Below are positions 21,972 to 34,671 of a DNA stretch of 64,000 nt, piece by piece; position 1 is the stretch's first letter, and each line of letters begins with the position of its first letter. Below the pieces are notes generated by a model. It saw only the letters and a list, made by a program, of their open reading frames with translations, had not been told where the DNA came from and made no database searches. The stretch comes from Euwallacea fornicatus (lineage: Eukaryota; Arthropoda; Insecta; Coleoptera; Curculionidae): contig NC_089558.1 of assembly GCF_040115645.1 (NCBI RefSeq), forward strand, positions 310,001 through 374,000, read 5' to 3'. Position numbers and translations under genes: made by a program.

Positions 21972-23365
21972 AAAACTCAACTGTGGTTTTGTTACTTAAT
22001 TTTTTTGTTTTGTGTGCACAACCTGCTATCCAGTAGGTAGTTGGCTGAAAAACAGCCAGAGAGGTACATGTTTTGTATGACTGGCCCATGTAAGAGACGC
22101 TACAGAGACTGTGCGTGATTCGACGTGCCAGACATTTGTATAAGAGTTTCGTTTTAATTAAAATTTTCATAATCGTGCTGACAGTACTTTGTTCCACTTA
22201 TAACATCGTATTATCAAAAGCTTAATATACCTAATGTTTTTGCGTTCCTGATATGAAACGTCGAATTTCAACAATATACTGCTGTAGATGTATGTACGAT
22301 ATTGGTTTCTCAAAGGTCTCTTCGGAAAAAGTCAGTAGCTAACTATCTTCTCGCATTTCTGTGTTCTTGGTACGAAATGTCGAATTTCAGTAAAATGCCT
22401 GATTTGGTACATATACGATATTTCTTGAAGGCCGACTCAAAAGTTATTGGGAGCTAATTAGAAAGAACTCTACACATTTCTGTGTCTTTGATATGAAATA
22501 TCAAATTTTTAGTGAAATACTCGATTTTTATGACTCTAGAAACATTTTTTGGTCCAAAAATCCCAATCTCGTCGAAATCAGAGTTTCTTAATTTTCCCGC
22601 AAAAGAGTGTATGTACACCATGGAATTTTCAATTAGAAAATTTGCCAAGTTTTCGAACTTTGTATGGAAACGTTTTACATTGTTATTGATTGAGGTATTA
22701 ACGCAAAACTTCAATACAGGATTTACTTTTTATTCAGCTCATTAAATATATATATTATGTATTTTGGGAAAACATAACTATTCAACTGAAAATCGATTGG
22801 CATAATGTGAGAAAACAAAATGTTTCAAACCTTAACATACTATTTTTGTGGTTGTTGTAGAACGTGCCCACATAAGTGCCATATAGAAAAACATAAAAAA
22901 GAGCCAACTAAAATAAGTTAAAACAGCATAATTGTATAAACATATTATTAGATAATATATAAGAATATAATAACTAATGCAATATTACTAATAAAAAAAA
23001 CCAGGGAATGATAATATAATAACTCAATTTGTCTACGCTCTACGTAGTTTGCAAGCAAAACAAGATTATATACATTTACTCTATGTATGTATTTCAATAT
23101 TATAGCAACGTCTCCTTCCACTGATGATTTAAAGATGAATTTGATGGAGGGCGGGCTAACATCTATATCTTTTAGCGAATAATTCCCTAATTTAAACATA
23201 CTTTTTCGCGCATATTATATACAACTCTGCCCAAATTCAGATCACCTTTCAAGCCGTGTGTTTTACTAATGAACTGCTGCGATTAACATCTAATTAAATA
23301 GTACGTACGTCGAACAAAATTATCAAGTTTGTCTCTTAGGCGTCGAAGGCCAAAACCAAAAAGGG
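21972..23365. other. Spacer between RpLP2 and Chc 3' ends
   Basis: Convergent genes flank it. No coding signal is visible. It holds the three-copy tandem repeat at 22232-22560. The remainder is AT-rich. Confidence 0.6.
22232..22560. repeat. Three-copy diverged tandem repeat, period about 120 bp
   Basis: The motif (C/T)GTCGAATTTCA recurs at about 22259 and 22379 and, more diverged, at about 22499. It is preceded each time by a T-rich, TGATATGAAA-like block and followed by a Tyr-codon-like ACGATAT stretch in the first two. Copies start near 22232, 22352 and 22472; the third is truncated or diverges after about 90 bp. Confidence 0.65.
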
Positions 23366-23371
23366 TTTATT
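23366..23371 (-). promoter_or_regulatory. AATAAA polyadenylation signal, Chc
   Basis: TTTATT on the plus strand, 130 nt past the Chc stop on the minus strand. Confidence 0.6.
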
Positions 23372-23500
23372 AGTATTTTTTACTTAGTTGGGAAATTTAA
23401 ATCAGCTTTGTAAAGCCAACCGAAATCTACCGTCTATCGGCCGCTAAAAGAATTTCCTATGCATCTGTTGTGGAGGCGCCCCGTAGGCGGGGGCCGCGCC

Positions 23501-26500
23501 CTACATGGCTCCCGGATAACCACCCTGGTAAGGCATTTGAGGGGCGTAGCCGGGTTGCGGGTAAGCCTGTGGAGGCACGAAGCCCTGCGGAGGAATTCCC
23601 ATTCCCGGGCCGGCCGTCAGCATCAGTTGCGGTTCTGGGATCATCATCGGCTGTTTAGCATCCTGTTCCGCTGCTTCGGTTTGTCGTTCCGCGTCAGACT
23701 TTTCCAATCGATCCACTTTTGTGGTTAGTTCACGGGTTACTTGGATCAGGTACGGCATGGCAAAGTCCATGATTTGATGGCGCCATGCCAATTCCATGAT
23801 GACGTCGGGACGGAGGAGATCATAACACTAAACAGAATTGTTTGTTATATGAAAAAATTCGTTTGACGAACAATTGAAAACACCTGATATAAACATGCAG
23901 CAAAACAATCGTATGCTTTTCTCTCGAGGAACCAGGCCAGCAGTTCTTCGGCTAATTCCTGATTGCGACTCTCTGCGGTGTATTCCATGGCGTCTCTGAA
24001 GAGTCGATCTTTCTTGCATAGTTCCACGCTTTGTTTCCATCTAAAAACCCCCATAAACACGCCTTCGAAAAACCCATTTCAATCTATTTTTATACCTGTT
24101 GTTTCCCTTATACAAGTACGCCGCAATTCGTCTGAATTCGGTAAGTTCGTGCTTTTCCAGCCTCTGAGCCAGTCCGATGTTATCGAAATTATCAAATGCG
24201 TCAATGGACGTTCTCAGACCCTGAAATTTTTCCTTTCAAGTGGGAAAGTTAGATTAAGCACAGGTAGTACCTGGAAATCTTCTTCTTCGATTAGAAGTGA
24301 GTTAAGGGCCTCGTTGATCGCCTTGTTGTTCAAGTTTTGCACTGATCGAAGGTAGGACTTGACCAGTTGCAGATGATTTGTTTTAGAAAAGAATGCGACA
24401 GCCCTGAAAATGCGCCATTAATTCATTCTTTAGAGTGTTTATTTATAAATATTATTTTTTTATTATGTATGCATCATAATAGACATTACAGTGTGCATAA
24501 AACAGTCTTCATGATATTTCATCTTCATTTTTACGATGGTATGGTTACTAGAGAAAACGGCTGTGCGTCGTGTTTTGCAATATATTACGCGTACCTTAAG
24601 GCTTTTTTTATACACTTATATTAAAACATATTATTAACTCTACCTTGTGTGGTCCATCCTGGGCGCCAGCACCAATAACAAATCGTTCAACAACAGCGGT
24701 TTAAAGTCCAAGTAAAACTGAATGGCCCTATAGTACAGCTCGATATTGGCTACTTTGGTGATGATGTCTTTAAAGTGGCCTTCGCGCCACGCTTCAGTGG
24801 GGTGAGTCATCATTGCCAACACCGCGTTATCGTATTCTTCGTACTTGTCGTAGAGGAACACCAATTCGGCCCAGAGGTGAGCTTGTTCGGCAGCTCTCAA
24901 TACCTAATTAACATATTGTTTGGCTAAATGCAAAATGCGTTTATTCGTATCTACCTTGGGAATGTTCACACGTGACCAGAAGAGCTCCAAGTGTTCCCTC
25001 ATTTTAGTGGGTTTGTATTTCGAGTATAAAATCGCCAGTTCCGTAAACATGCCCATGTGAGCCCTTTCAAGTCCCAAAGCCGCTTCCAAAAGCCCTGAAA
25101 TGACACTTGAAAAATCGACTCCACGTAAAATCCCAGTAATAAATTACCAATTAATTCTTCAAAATATCCACGATCCTGATAATAATCGATCAAATCTTGT
25201 AGCTCGTCGGCGTGGACCACGATGTGCATGCCACACATTTGAGCCAGTCGAAACTCTTCTGCATCGACACACGCAAAACAGACTTCCTTCCACGTGCGGG
25301 TGCTATTGGCTTTGCGTGCACTATCCACCGCTCCCTATTAAGACACTTTTTAACCAACATCTTATGATAACATTAAACATCGTTTACCTGAAACTCCTTA
25401 AGGTGCACCAGAGTGATAGCCAACCTCGCGAAATTGGATACGTTATTGTAGAGAAGTTTGGCGGCATCGTACATGCCGTCGTCGAAGCACCGATCGCCGA
25501 TCTTTTGAATATCCGCATGATTTGGCCCAGAAATAAATTCTTCTAAGTCGGCGAGACGTCCTGTACGGGCGTAGGCATAGATCAATTCCGACTCAATGTA
25601 GCTAAAATAAAATGTATTTAAAGTTATATAAGACAGACATCGACGAGATCTTAAAATACATTATTTCCAGTAGTCTGTTTGTGGAGACAGGTGGCTCAAA
25701 AGTAACGGTAATGGCATATCATTTTGGAGAGAACCGTATTAAAAATAAAATATTACCTTTCCCTGGCCTTCTTTCTGGCCATCTGCAAGTAGCGCACCAA
25801 ATCCTCCCAGCTCTCGTTCTTGGAGGCCGTCTCCACTACATCCATATAAGCAGAAGGATCGTCGGCTTTAATATATGAGTCTATAGCCTCTTTTACTAGG
25901 CCTTGATTCAGCTGAGCCTTAGCCAACTGGCTCCACACCGCCGGCTCATTGCAGCGCTCTAAAACAGACTTCAAAATTAACCCCACTCAGAGTAGTACAA
26001 ATGGGTTAAATTACCGGCAAACTCGTAGGCTCTGTCCAAATTGTTAACTTGTTCGATCAGCACTTGAATAGCCGATGTGTTAACGTCGAATTTCTTGAAA
26101 ATTGCGAAGGCTTCCTCATATAAATGATTGTTGATTGCGATGTTGGCGATGTCGGGGGCGTCGTAATTGTCCAAGCGGTTGATGTAGTCCATGACCCGGG
26201 TAGCATCAGCTTTTATTGCTAAACCAAGGACATAAATCAGACTGAATTTCAAGCAACGAAAGAGAAAGTATACCTGTTAGGATGAGCAAGTTTTGCAGGT
26301 TTCTATGATCTGAAAATACAGAGCTGTCTAGAACGATTTTCTCGAGCAGCTCGATTAACTCGTTGGGCAAATCGGCGGTCATGAAAGCTTTGACTGTGAC
26401 GGAGATGTCTTCGGGATCCTAAAGCAACAAAATAATTAATGCCTGCCGTTAATAGCAATTAATATACATTAAGATATACATATAACGTCAATTAAACGAT

Positions 26501-29500
26501 ATAAAATGTATTCATAATTCATTACCTGTGTTTCACTTAGAGCTGTCTGGACCACCTGATCGATCAGCTGTCTTCGATAAGGGTTGGTTTCTTGTAACAC
26601 TTCGGCCCACAATTCGGCATCACGTCTGCGTACCAAGTAGCGCGCCTCGCTCTTGAAAAGCGAATTTTCGTTGCACACGGCGATTAATTCGCGGTCGCAT
26701 TGACCTCGCTCATATGCCACGCAGGCCAAGTGAGGGTCGCGTTTTTCGCAGTAACGCCCCACCACTCTCGAATCATACCTAATATCAAATGATAAAAATT
26801 TAATTTAATTTTATTTCAAGCATGAAAACATACCATTGATTTTCTTTAAGGAATCGTTCAGCGTTATTGTTAGAATCGATGTAAATCTTGGCCAAAGCGT
26901 TGTGTGTGGCCGGCTCCACGCATCCCTCATGTACCCTACTCTCCAGCCAGGGCAGAAGTAGCTTCAACCTGCAACCAAGTCCATTTAGGTAAAATTTCCA
27001 TTATAAGAAATGTTGAAAGCTACCTGTTCCTTTTCTCGACCTCTTCCACAAGCTCATCAGTAGAGAATTGGCCTCTCACGACTAATATTAAATTCTTGAT
27101 TATGTCCTCAGAACAATCGACATCTAACAGTCCCCCAATGACCACAGGCAAACGACTAGGATTCACCTTTTGGACGTATATTTCAATGTACTTCTGTAGC
27201 GAGTTTCTGTACAAATACAAGACTAGATCGTGCACGAAATCAAAGCGGTCACACACGATGATTAAGGGCAGTTGGTCAGTCAATTTGGCCTCCTTCAAGA
27301 AATTCTTCACCCTCTCCGGGTTATAACAGTTCGACTCGCGACAAATCCTTTCCACTTCCTTAATTTGGCCTAATGACAAAGGAATGTTAATATTAATTAA
27401 ATAGCAGAAAAAGTGGTAAAATACCAGTTTTGCACGCAGCTTGAATATATTTAAAGTGCACCTCTTCATCCTGAGAAAAGTTAACGATCGATCCCAGGAA
27501 ATAAAATAATCCTTCATAACTTTTGAAGCTCTCAAACAAGTCGATTAGAGCTTTAGTAGTCAGTTGTTCGTGGTATTTTGTGGCGATTTGTACGCAAATT
27601 TGCAAGTTTTGCCTGATGTTTGCCGTCAACATCGCCTACAAAAATGATATGGAATGTTCATTTTTCATTGTGAATCTTGCTTATAGATTTGATTTTGTTA
27701 TCAATCTTGTATAGTTTGTCACTTATTCCTACCTTGAGACATTCCAGACTATCCTCAACACTCAAAGTTCCGAAAAAACTAACCAACCACTCGGCGGGCA
27801 ACAAATGCGTATGCACTACAGCCCGTTTGATGTCGTACAAATCTGTATAATGCTCCAGCGCCCTTTGCAACAATCCAGCCTTTTCGCATAGCTGCGCAAT
27901 GTGCGCCCTGTCATAGTGCGTAAACATGTTGTTGCCCAAAATGGCGTCGGCCACTTGGGGCGCCGACATCAAATTCATTTCCAGCAGCCGCGTCTGCAAA
28001 TGCCCTTCAGTGGGTCGGTTGTTTTTCAACGCATCAAGCAGGAATGCAGTGCACTGCTGCACCATGTTTTGTTCCATGAAAATGTCGACTATCTGATTGA
28101 TGTCCGCCAACGGTTCTTCGTCGGCGACGAGCATACTAGCGAAAGCGGCGCCTTGTTCTGGATTGGTGCGCATCACCTGTCGTAGCAGGAATATATAGTC
28201 AGGTGTGTATGAGACCTTTTTGGCGTAGAGCACGATCTTCTGGAACTGCCCGGTCTCGGCAAAGCTCTGAATGACTTTGGCGGGAACGTTAGCTCGCAGA
28301 TAAACCGATAAGGCTAAGGTGGGATCCACTTGTTTCACTAAGTCACCCAGCTCTTCGGAACACTCTAATTTCTCCTCTTTTATCCATTTTTCTAAAAGTT
28401 GCTTGCGCCCTTGGAGAAGCACTGGTTTGCAGAGTTCCAATGACTCATATCTATCATTGGAAATAAAAACAAAACACTTTTAACAGTAATAACACTATAT
28501 AGGTTAATTCAATTGATTTTTTCTAATTTGAATATTGTGTTTTTTCGATCAATCATATATACCTGTTCAATTGTCCCTGGTCCAGTAAAATGCCGAAGTA
28601 CTGAAGCAGAGGGCTGTTTTGGCCTGGCTGCGTTGGAACTTGCTGAAACATCTGGATAGTGGCTGGAGTCCTTAAAATACCTTTAGGGGCATTTGCTGCT
28701 ACCTTCAACGATTTAAAACTCAAAAATAACAATCAACGTTAACTTAAGCACGTACTCTAGCCGCTTCGGTGTATTGCCCATTCTGGAACAATAACTGAAA
28801 CTTGCTGACAAACAGATCTTCGGCCCCGGACAAATTGTTTCTGGTGGCCAGCCTTAAAGCCAAATCGGGATTGTGCAATACTTGATTTACATAACGAATA
28901 ATACTCTCCTCATCTACTGACACAGAGAGCACTTGGCCTCGCCTATTAACACCTAAAAACGTACATTAAGAAAAACTAAAACTCAACTATAATAACAACT
29001 CACCGATAATTCCTCCAGTATTCTCGTGAGGAGCTGTGACAAAAATAGTCTCACTCGATATCCTGTTCATGTAAATACAAACCGCACTCTCGATATCGTA
29101 CATGTGGATATAGCCGTACTTCGTAATCAAGTAAATAACGTCATATTTGTTGGATACTTGCATAGCTACTGGAAAATCGTTTTGGGCCTCTGGAGGGAAA
29201 AACACGTCTACAGTCTTCTTCGGGAAGGGTTGATTGCCCGCCGGACTTTGACCCACTTCAATGATGTGTAGTTTTCCTCCTTGCACATTCCTGACGGCGA
29301 AGCAAAATAAGGTTGAGGGTTCAGGGTTACCCTCCATTTTGAACGTTGCAAAGGAGGCTGCGTGGCCCTCAATCGGTTGGGAGCACTAGAACACCCATCA
29401 CCTATTATTTCTACGATGAGGCTTTGGGGACATACTACCTTTCTTTCTACAGAGTAAAGCTGCATTGCCCCGACTACTCTTGATTGTTGGGCGCTAATTC

Positions 29501-31699
29501 CAACCAAAAGAAGCCAATTCTGTTTAGGATCCGTGCGATAATTGATGATTTGGCAACCGTTGAGAGATGAATGCCTAAAATATGTTGTTAATAGACTACC
29601 ATATAACGAATATGAAATGATCATCATTTTGTGCAAGTTGTTTTTATTTTGATAATACTATAGTCAAAGCGATGAAATACTGTTGTCGCCCTGTAAAATC
29701 TTTAAACCGCGAATAACATACTATTACAGAAGATTCTAGCAATCAATCCCAACCTGTCAAACATCTTCACAGGCTGTGAGTCTCCCTCCATGGACCAATG
29801 ATAAACTGATGACTCAGTGACTAAAGCCAGAGTGTTAGGGCTGATCCATTTCCAAAAAATCACATCATCCGCCATAGTATGGGCCTTCATTTTCGATTTC
29901 ATCTCAATATTGAAGATTTGTAGTGTTTTCTGGGCCTCAACACCTGCTTTACCTAAGTTATTTCTCTATTAATTAGTTTTCTAGAGAAACAAGTCTACCG
30001 TGTGTACCTTTAAGAGCAATCACCTTGGAAGCGGGGTTCATGATTGCACTTTCCGCTGTAATCGGACGCCGAATCGGGTTAGCAGTGTCCGCCAAATCGA
30101 CGATCACCACCTGGGACGTATCGCCCACTTTTTCACGGACGCAGATGAACTTGTCGCTCTCCATAGTGAGAGTGGCGAAGGAGATGTTAGAGACATTGAT
30201 TCCGATGTTAGTTAGCTAAATAAATATGTAAACCTTCTAAAAATAGCTTGTTTTATTTATCTAAATGGTCTACAATTTTAGATGCTCTTTATGCACGGTA
30301 TAACAAATATGCCTCACAAGCCTTACATTTATTATTAGCTCATTTAGACTGATTTAGGAGAATAGTAATTCTTTAAAATAGAAACAGGAAATTGACCCGC
30401 TGGTATTTTCAGTACATACAAACTGCCATTATTAGTATTAAGTTGTTCTTTACATATTCTTTCTTATCTGTTGAAAATCAAATATAATTTTAGGGCAGCC
30501 AAGCATGTGAAAAGGACTACTTTTACTTAGCGTTAAGAACGAATTTACGCTCATCTGGGTACCACATAATAACAAAGTTGCACAGTTTTGTTTAAGTTAA
30601 CTCAGATGTCTGCATGCTTCTTCAACTGAATGGTGGCAAAATTGGAAAGCCAATGTTAAATCTAATGCACATAGTTTTTTGACCATTTACATATATGGGC
30701 TTACTTTACAGAAAGGTACCCAGTTCTTTTGATGCAAAGCAATATTCTACCAACCCGACTCAAACCCTCAAACTTCCTAAAAAAGGAGGAAGGGGGAACA
30801 AATATCTTTCTATACATAATTTTGATATGTTTGGTATTGGATTTATCTAGTTTACAACGAATCTGTTACTCAAGACTTGACATAACTGAGTTTTGTGTCG
30901 ATATATGTTTGCTTCTATATAGTCATAACACATGCCCAAGTACACATGGATGGAAAGCTTCAAATTTTTCACCCAACATTCTCCTGGTCTTAAACCTATA
31001 GACAAACTATTTTTTTTTTAAAGATTTTTATTGAGAGTTTAAAACATTCATGTAAACAGAAATTCCAACAGGCAGACAATGTTTTGAATTGCAGAGACAA
31101 GACTCCCAGAACTCCCCAAGTGAGGGTGGAAAGATAACAAATAATTTCAGAAAAATACTCCTCTAATTGGGAATTTGCTGATATAAAATGAGTCAGCACA
31201 ATAACCTCTTTGGAAAGTTTATATATAACTACAATAATGATAAATGATAACATATCAGATTGATTCAAAATATACTCCTCTTTCTTTAACAAAAAAATCA
31301 ATGCTCAATAAAGTGATACCCAGTAAGGGGGCACTAAAACCGCCCCTGTGACCTGACCTGACACCACATGACCTAATTAAAGTCCTTCTAAGCCATTTCA
31401 ACGTGGCAAACCTTTTATAAATTAAAAAAATTCGTCCGTTTATGGTTTTAGGATTCATTTAAGCCGGATGACCCTTGAGATGGTCCGCCCCCACAAAACT
31501 TTCTGGAAATTTACAAATGTCAAACACTGCCGGCTGAGACAGGAAACCGAATGCATTTCAATCTATAAGTCTTGAGTTGGGAGGATATTTCACAGTATAT
31601 TGGGCACAAGCATACGAAATTTGGGAGAATATTTTGACGTGTTTTTGTTACCTGCAAGTGCTCCTGGAACTTGATCGGAAGGAGAGTAGGCTGCGTCAT
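23501..31699 (-). CDS. Chc: Clathrin heavy chain
   Basis: Twenty-three minus-strand exons: 31652-31699, 30008-30215, 29754-29952, 29439-29574, 29004-29385, 28756-28952, 28563-28702, 27733-28450, 27425-27635, 27024-27369, 26834-26968, 26526-26778, 26274-26418, 26015-26218, 25757-25958, 25388-25601, 25148-25334, 24955-25094, 24644-24903, 24271-24403, 24096-24220, 23884-24040, 23501-23827. They encode 1688 residues (human 1675). Chc trimerises into triskelia that coat endocytic and Golgi vesicles. The start MTQPTLLPIKFQEHLQ is the beta-propeller N-terminus. MESDKFICVREK, HWSMEGDSQPVKMFDR and ITKYGYIHMYD follow in the propeller. The leg of repeated helical CHCR units fills the rest. The trimerisation end reads WRHQIMDFAMPY, then QLMLTAGP and a Pro/Gly/Tyr tail (PQPGYAPQMPYQGGYPGAM). 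Near-identity to human over most exons fixes the splice sites. Intron 1 (30216-31651) is the longest. Confidence 0.97.
30216..31651 (-). other. Clathrin heavy chain intron 1
   Basis: A 1.4-kb intron separates the 16-codon first exon from the rest. Open frames in it (for example 30729-31001 on the plus strand) match no family I know. Near 31319-31342 there is a short GC-rich imperfect palindrome (AGGGGGCACTAAAACCGCCCCT). A first intron is a usual site for enhancers, but nothing definite is visible. Confidence 0.7.
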
Positions 31700-31753
31700 G
31701 TTTTCGCCTGTCTACCGACCCGAGACACAATTGATGAAATGGAAATAGGCCCG

Positions 31754-31761
31754 AATCGATA
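31754..31761 (-). promoter_or_regulatory. DRE-like element upstream of Chc
   Basis: TATCGATT on the minus strand, 55 bp upstream of the Chc ATG. It differs by one base from the DRE core TATCGATA. This could be the housekeeping-type promoter of Chc. Confidence 0.35.
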
Positions 31762-32865
31762 GGGCGGCTTTTGCGACGAGTTTTCCTGGTAAATTTTTCA
31801 CGTATTAGTCACGAAGAAAAGCGAATCACAATTCGACAGGTCAAAATGCGACACCCAACAAACATGGCCGACGCCACTTTTTTTTTTGATGAAATGGACG
31901 GCGACGTTGGCACCCTTGTTGCGTTTTGCCATATACAATTCTCCCGTAGTGCATCGATCCATAGGAACTTTTACCGCACAAATAGGATTTGACAGAGCAA
32001 TCTCAATCAAGTAGACTTTGTAGATAAAAAGTAAAATTTCACATTATAACTGCAGCGGTAATTTAACGAGAGTTCAAGATACTTTTGGTAAATACAATGA
32101 GTAAAATTTACCGCGTGAACTACTGAACGTTTACCGTTAAATTAGTAAATAATATGAACCGACTAGAAGCTGTAGGCTTGAAAAAAGGATTCAAATTTTT
32201 CCACATAGAAATGGACACCATAATGTTAAGAACTGTTTCACTTTAAAAAATATAAACGTGATTAACATTTCCTTTTTTCATCAAATTTAAAGTTTTTTTA
32301 ATTAAATTGAAAATATGTTTCTTAGTGTATATTTTTAATTAATCTTGAAATAACATTATAAGACGATATTATACTTAGACAACATTATCAGTTTGGTAAT
32401 TTTATTGATAAGTTGCTTATGAACTATTGAGCAGAAATTTGCAAATACTTCTGCGTGCTTGCAATAAAATGTATCATGCGATTATTTTGACAAGCTCATT
32501 TCTCAAGAACGATGTAAAACGATACTGATGCATAAGAATTCTGTCAACTTTTTGGATATCAAACTCGCTACACACCACCTAACACAAATACCACGTTGCT
32601 GGTTTTCATCTTTAAGCCTCATTGAACTGAACGACTATGATTTTGAACAAGTCCGACAATTGACACAGCTGACGTCACCCCACCAAACACAGGCCCGGAT
32701 TAATATTTCTTTACCGATGCAGAACCGTAATTAGCTTATGTTGTTGCCGGGACAACTTAATTTATTATCGATTTATTTACCAATCCGTGATCATACAATT
32801 TATACTAAAGTTAATTTCTTTAATATTTGTCTTACATTTTATCAATACTTGTACAAACTAGGGTA
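31762..32865. other. Divergent spacer between Chc and the CCDC42-like gene
   Basis: About 1.1 kb between two head-to-head genes. Short open frames are present but unsupported. It presumably contains both promoters. Confidence 0.5.
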
Positions 32866-34293
32866 ATGGACCGCAAAAATACTTCGATATTCGATAAAAT
32901 TTACTTTCCTAAGAAGCTCAATTACGAATATACTTTTGAGTACTTTGCCTCGAAAGCTGCTACTGATTCTCAATTACCTCTTAGGTTGGAAAATCGCTAC
33001 TAAGCTTATTTAAATTATATTCAACCCTATTAAATTTTTAAGAATATTCAACAATGGAGGCAACATTGAACGGAACGTGGAAATTGCAAATTACTTGGTA
33101 ACAAGGCAGTTGGCAAAGACTACGAAGAAACTAGAAAATAAACGCAAGGAATATAATAATAAAACAAAAATGGCACAGGAACAGTGGGACGAGTTGAAGC
33201 AGAAAGAATTAAACTTGAGGCAGAACTTTATTTCAATTAATCAGGTAAAGATTTAATATCCCGTAATTATTAACCAAATTAATTTAAAATAGTTTGTCAA
33301 AGAAAATCAAGAAAAAAAAGAAAGAGCGGTGGTTAAAATAGCGGAACAAAATCAGTTAAAAGAAGAGCGGCAAAGGAACATGGAAGAACTGGTTAAGAAG
33401 TGTGAAGAAATTTCCAGCACAAAGACGAAAATGGACAAAAATATAGCTTATTGTCGTATATACGAAGAGTACTTGCTTCAAGTCATTGACAGGGAAGATT
33501 CCATGCAAAGCATAAATGACTTATTGAATAGGTACTATAAGCAATGTACATTTTAATTGCTTGTGCTAAAAACTCAACAAAAATTGTGTATAACACTATG
33601 CATACCTGATTTCCCTTTTTAGATATGAAGCCCTGGTGGGTGCCAGAAAAGACCTGAACGACATTCAGCAGCGAGATATTATCAAACTAGAAAACGCTAA
33701 AACCAACATGGTAATTATTAATTTGATCTATTACTACAAAATGAACCGAATCACATGTTTGCATTTATTAGTTCTATTATGGCAAAAGCATGGTTGAGTT
33801 GACTAGAAAAGCCAAATCTTTGTTGAAGGAGATATCTTGGATTTTCTACATAAATATTAATTTTTAGAAACATCAAACTGACGATTATTTAACCCAAATT
33901 GCGATCATTAATAACCGCATTAATCACTTGGAAGCCAGATACGAAATCGCTAAGCAAGAAAGCAAAAAGTGGGAACGACTCCTTACGTCAATCAAAAATA
34001 TGGCAACTGATAACATTGTCGACGCTGTATCATTTTTCCTCTTTAATACAAATCTAAGTGCTAATTTTTATGATTTCTAGGTGGAGATCCGAGAATCCTG
34101 TAGGAGGATGTATGTAGCAATATGTTTAAGGAAAAAAGAAAAGCCTGCGCATATACATAACGTAGAAAAGCAATTGCTAACGATTAAGCAGGCTATAGGA
34201 GAATACGAAATCATCAATAATAAAATCGAGGATATCAAACAGAAAGCATTCAAAGATTCGGCTCAAGCCAGGGTTTCATGTTGCAGCTCATAA
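32866..34293 (+). CDS. CCDC42/CFAP73-like coiled-coil protein (DUF4200)
   Basis: Six exons join in phase: 32866-32984, 33043-33244, 33293-33531, 33623-33710, 33868-34026 and 34081-34293, for 339 residues (human CCDC42 316). Members of this family act in cilia, sperm flagella and centriole-associated structures. Almost the whole chain is predicted coiled coil. The DUF4200 region carries family blocks in order: EQWDELKQKELNLRQNFI, FVKENQEKKERA, then IYEEYLLQVID, LLNRYEALVGARKDL and AKQESKKWERLLTSIKNMA. The end is SCCSS. The last intron's donor follows VDA, because an in-frame stop lies in the unspliced sequence. Orthology to CCDC42 versus CFAP73 cannot be decided here. AATAAA follows at 34364. 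Confidence 0.82.
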
Positions 34294-34363
34294 CGTGATC
34301 ATCAGTCATTTCTATTGAGTTGAAAACTGTGAGTAGAACTCACAACTAAGAATTTTTGCTTTG

Positions 34364-34369
34364 AATAAA
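34364..34369 (+). promoter_or_regulatory. AATAAA polyadenylation signal, CCDC42-like gene
   Basis: Seventy-one bases after the stop. The neighbouring HAT1 copy on the other strand has its own signal (TTTATT on plus, 34493-34498), so the two transcripts converge within about 130 bp. Confidence 0.6.
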
Positions 34370-34671
34370 AGACCTCAGTGATCAACCCCTATGTCCATCT
34401 CGGTCCTAAATAGTGCGGTCTTTATATGCATAAGTTGATTGAGTTTTAATTAACCTGCACAAGAATGTAAATGTGTGTTTGTTATAGAGGAATTTATTTC
34501 ATGTGACTGGCTTTTGTTATCAAACGCATTAATTCAGAAATTAAAAAAAAGTCTATATAACTTTAGAGAAAAATACAAAAGTATTAAAAATGTTTCACAT
34601 ATTTCTAATGTAAAATGACAACATTAAGCATCAGTAAATAATACAGATGAAAAAATACCTCTCAAAAAACC

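Noticed and set aside
29004..29636. Separate small genes starting inside the clathrin region
   Set aside because: All long minus-strand frames from 23.5 to 31.7 kb join in phase into one clathrin heavy chain. Plus-strand frames there are shadows.
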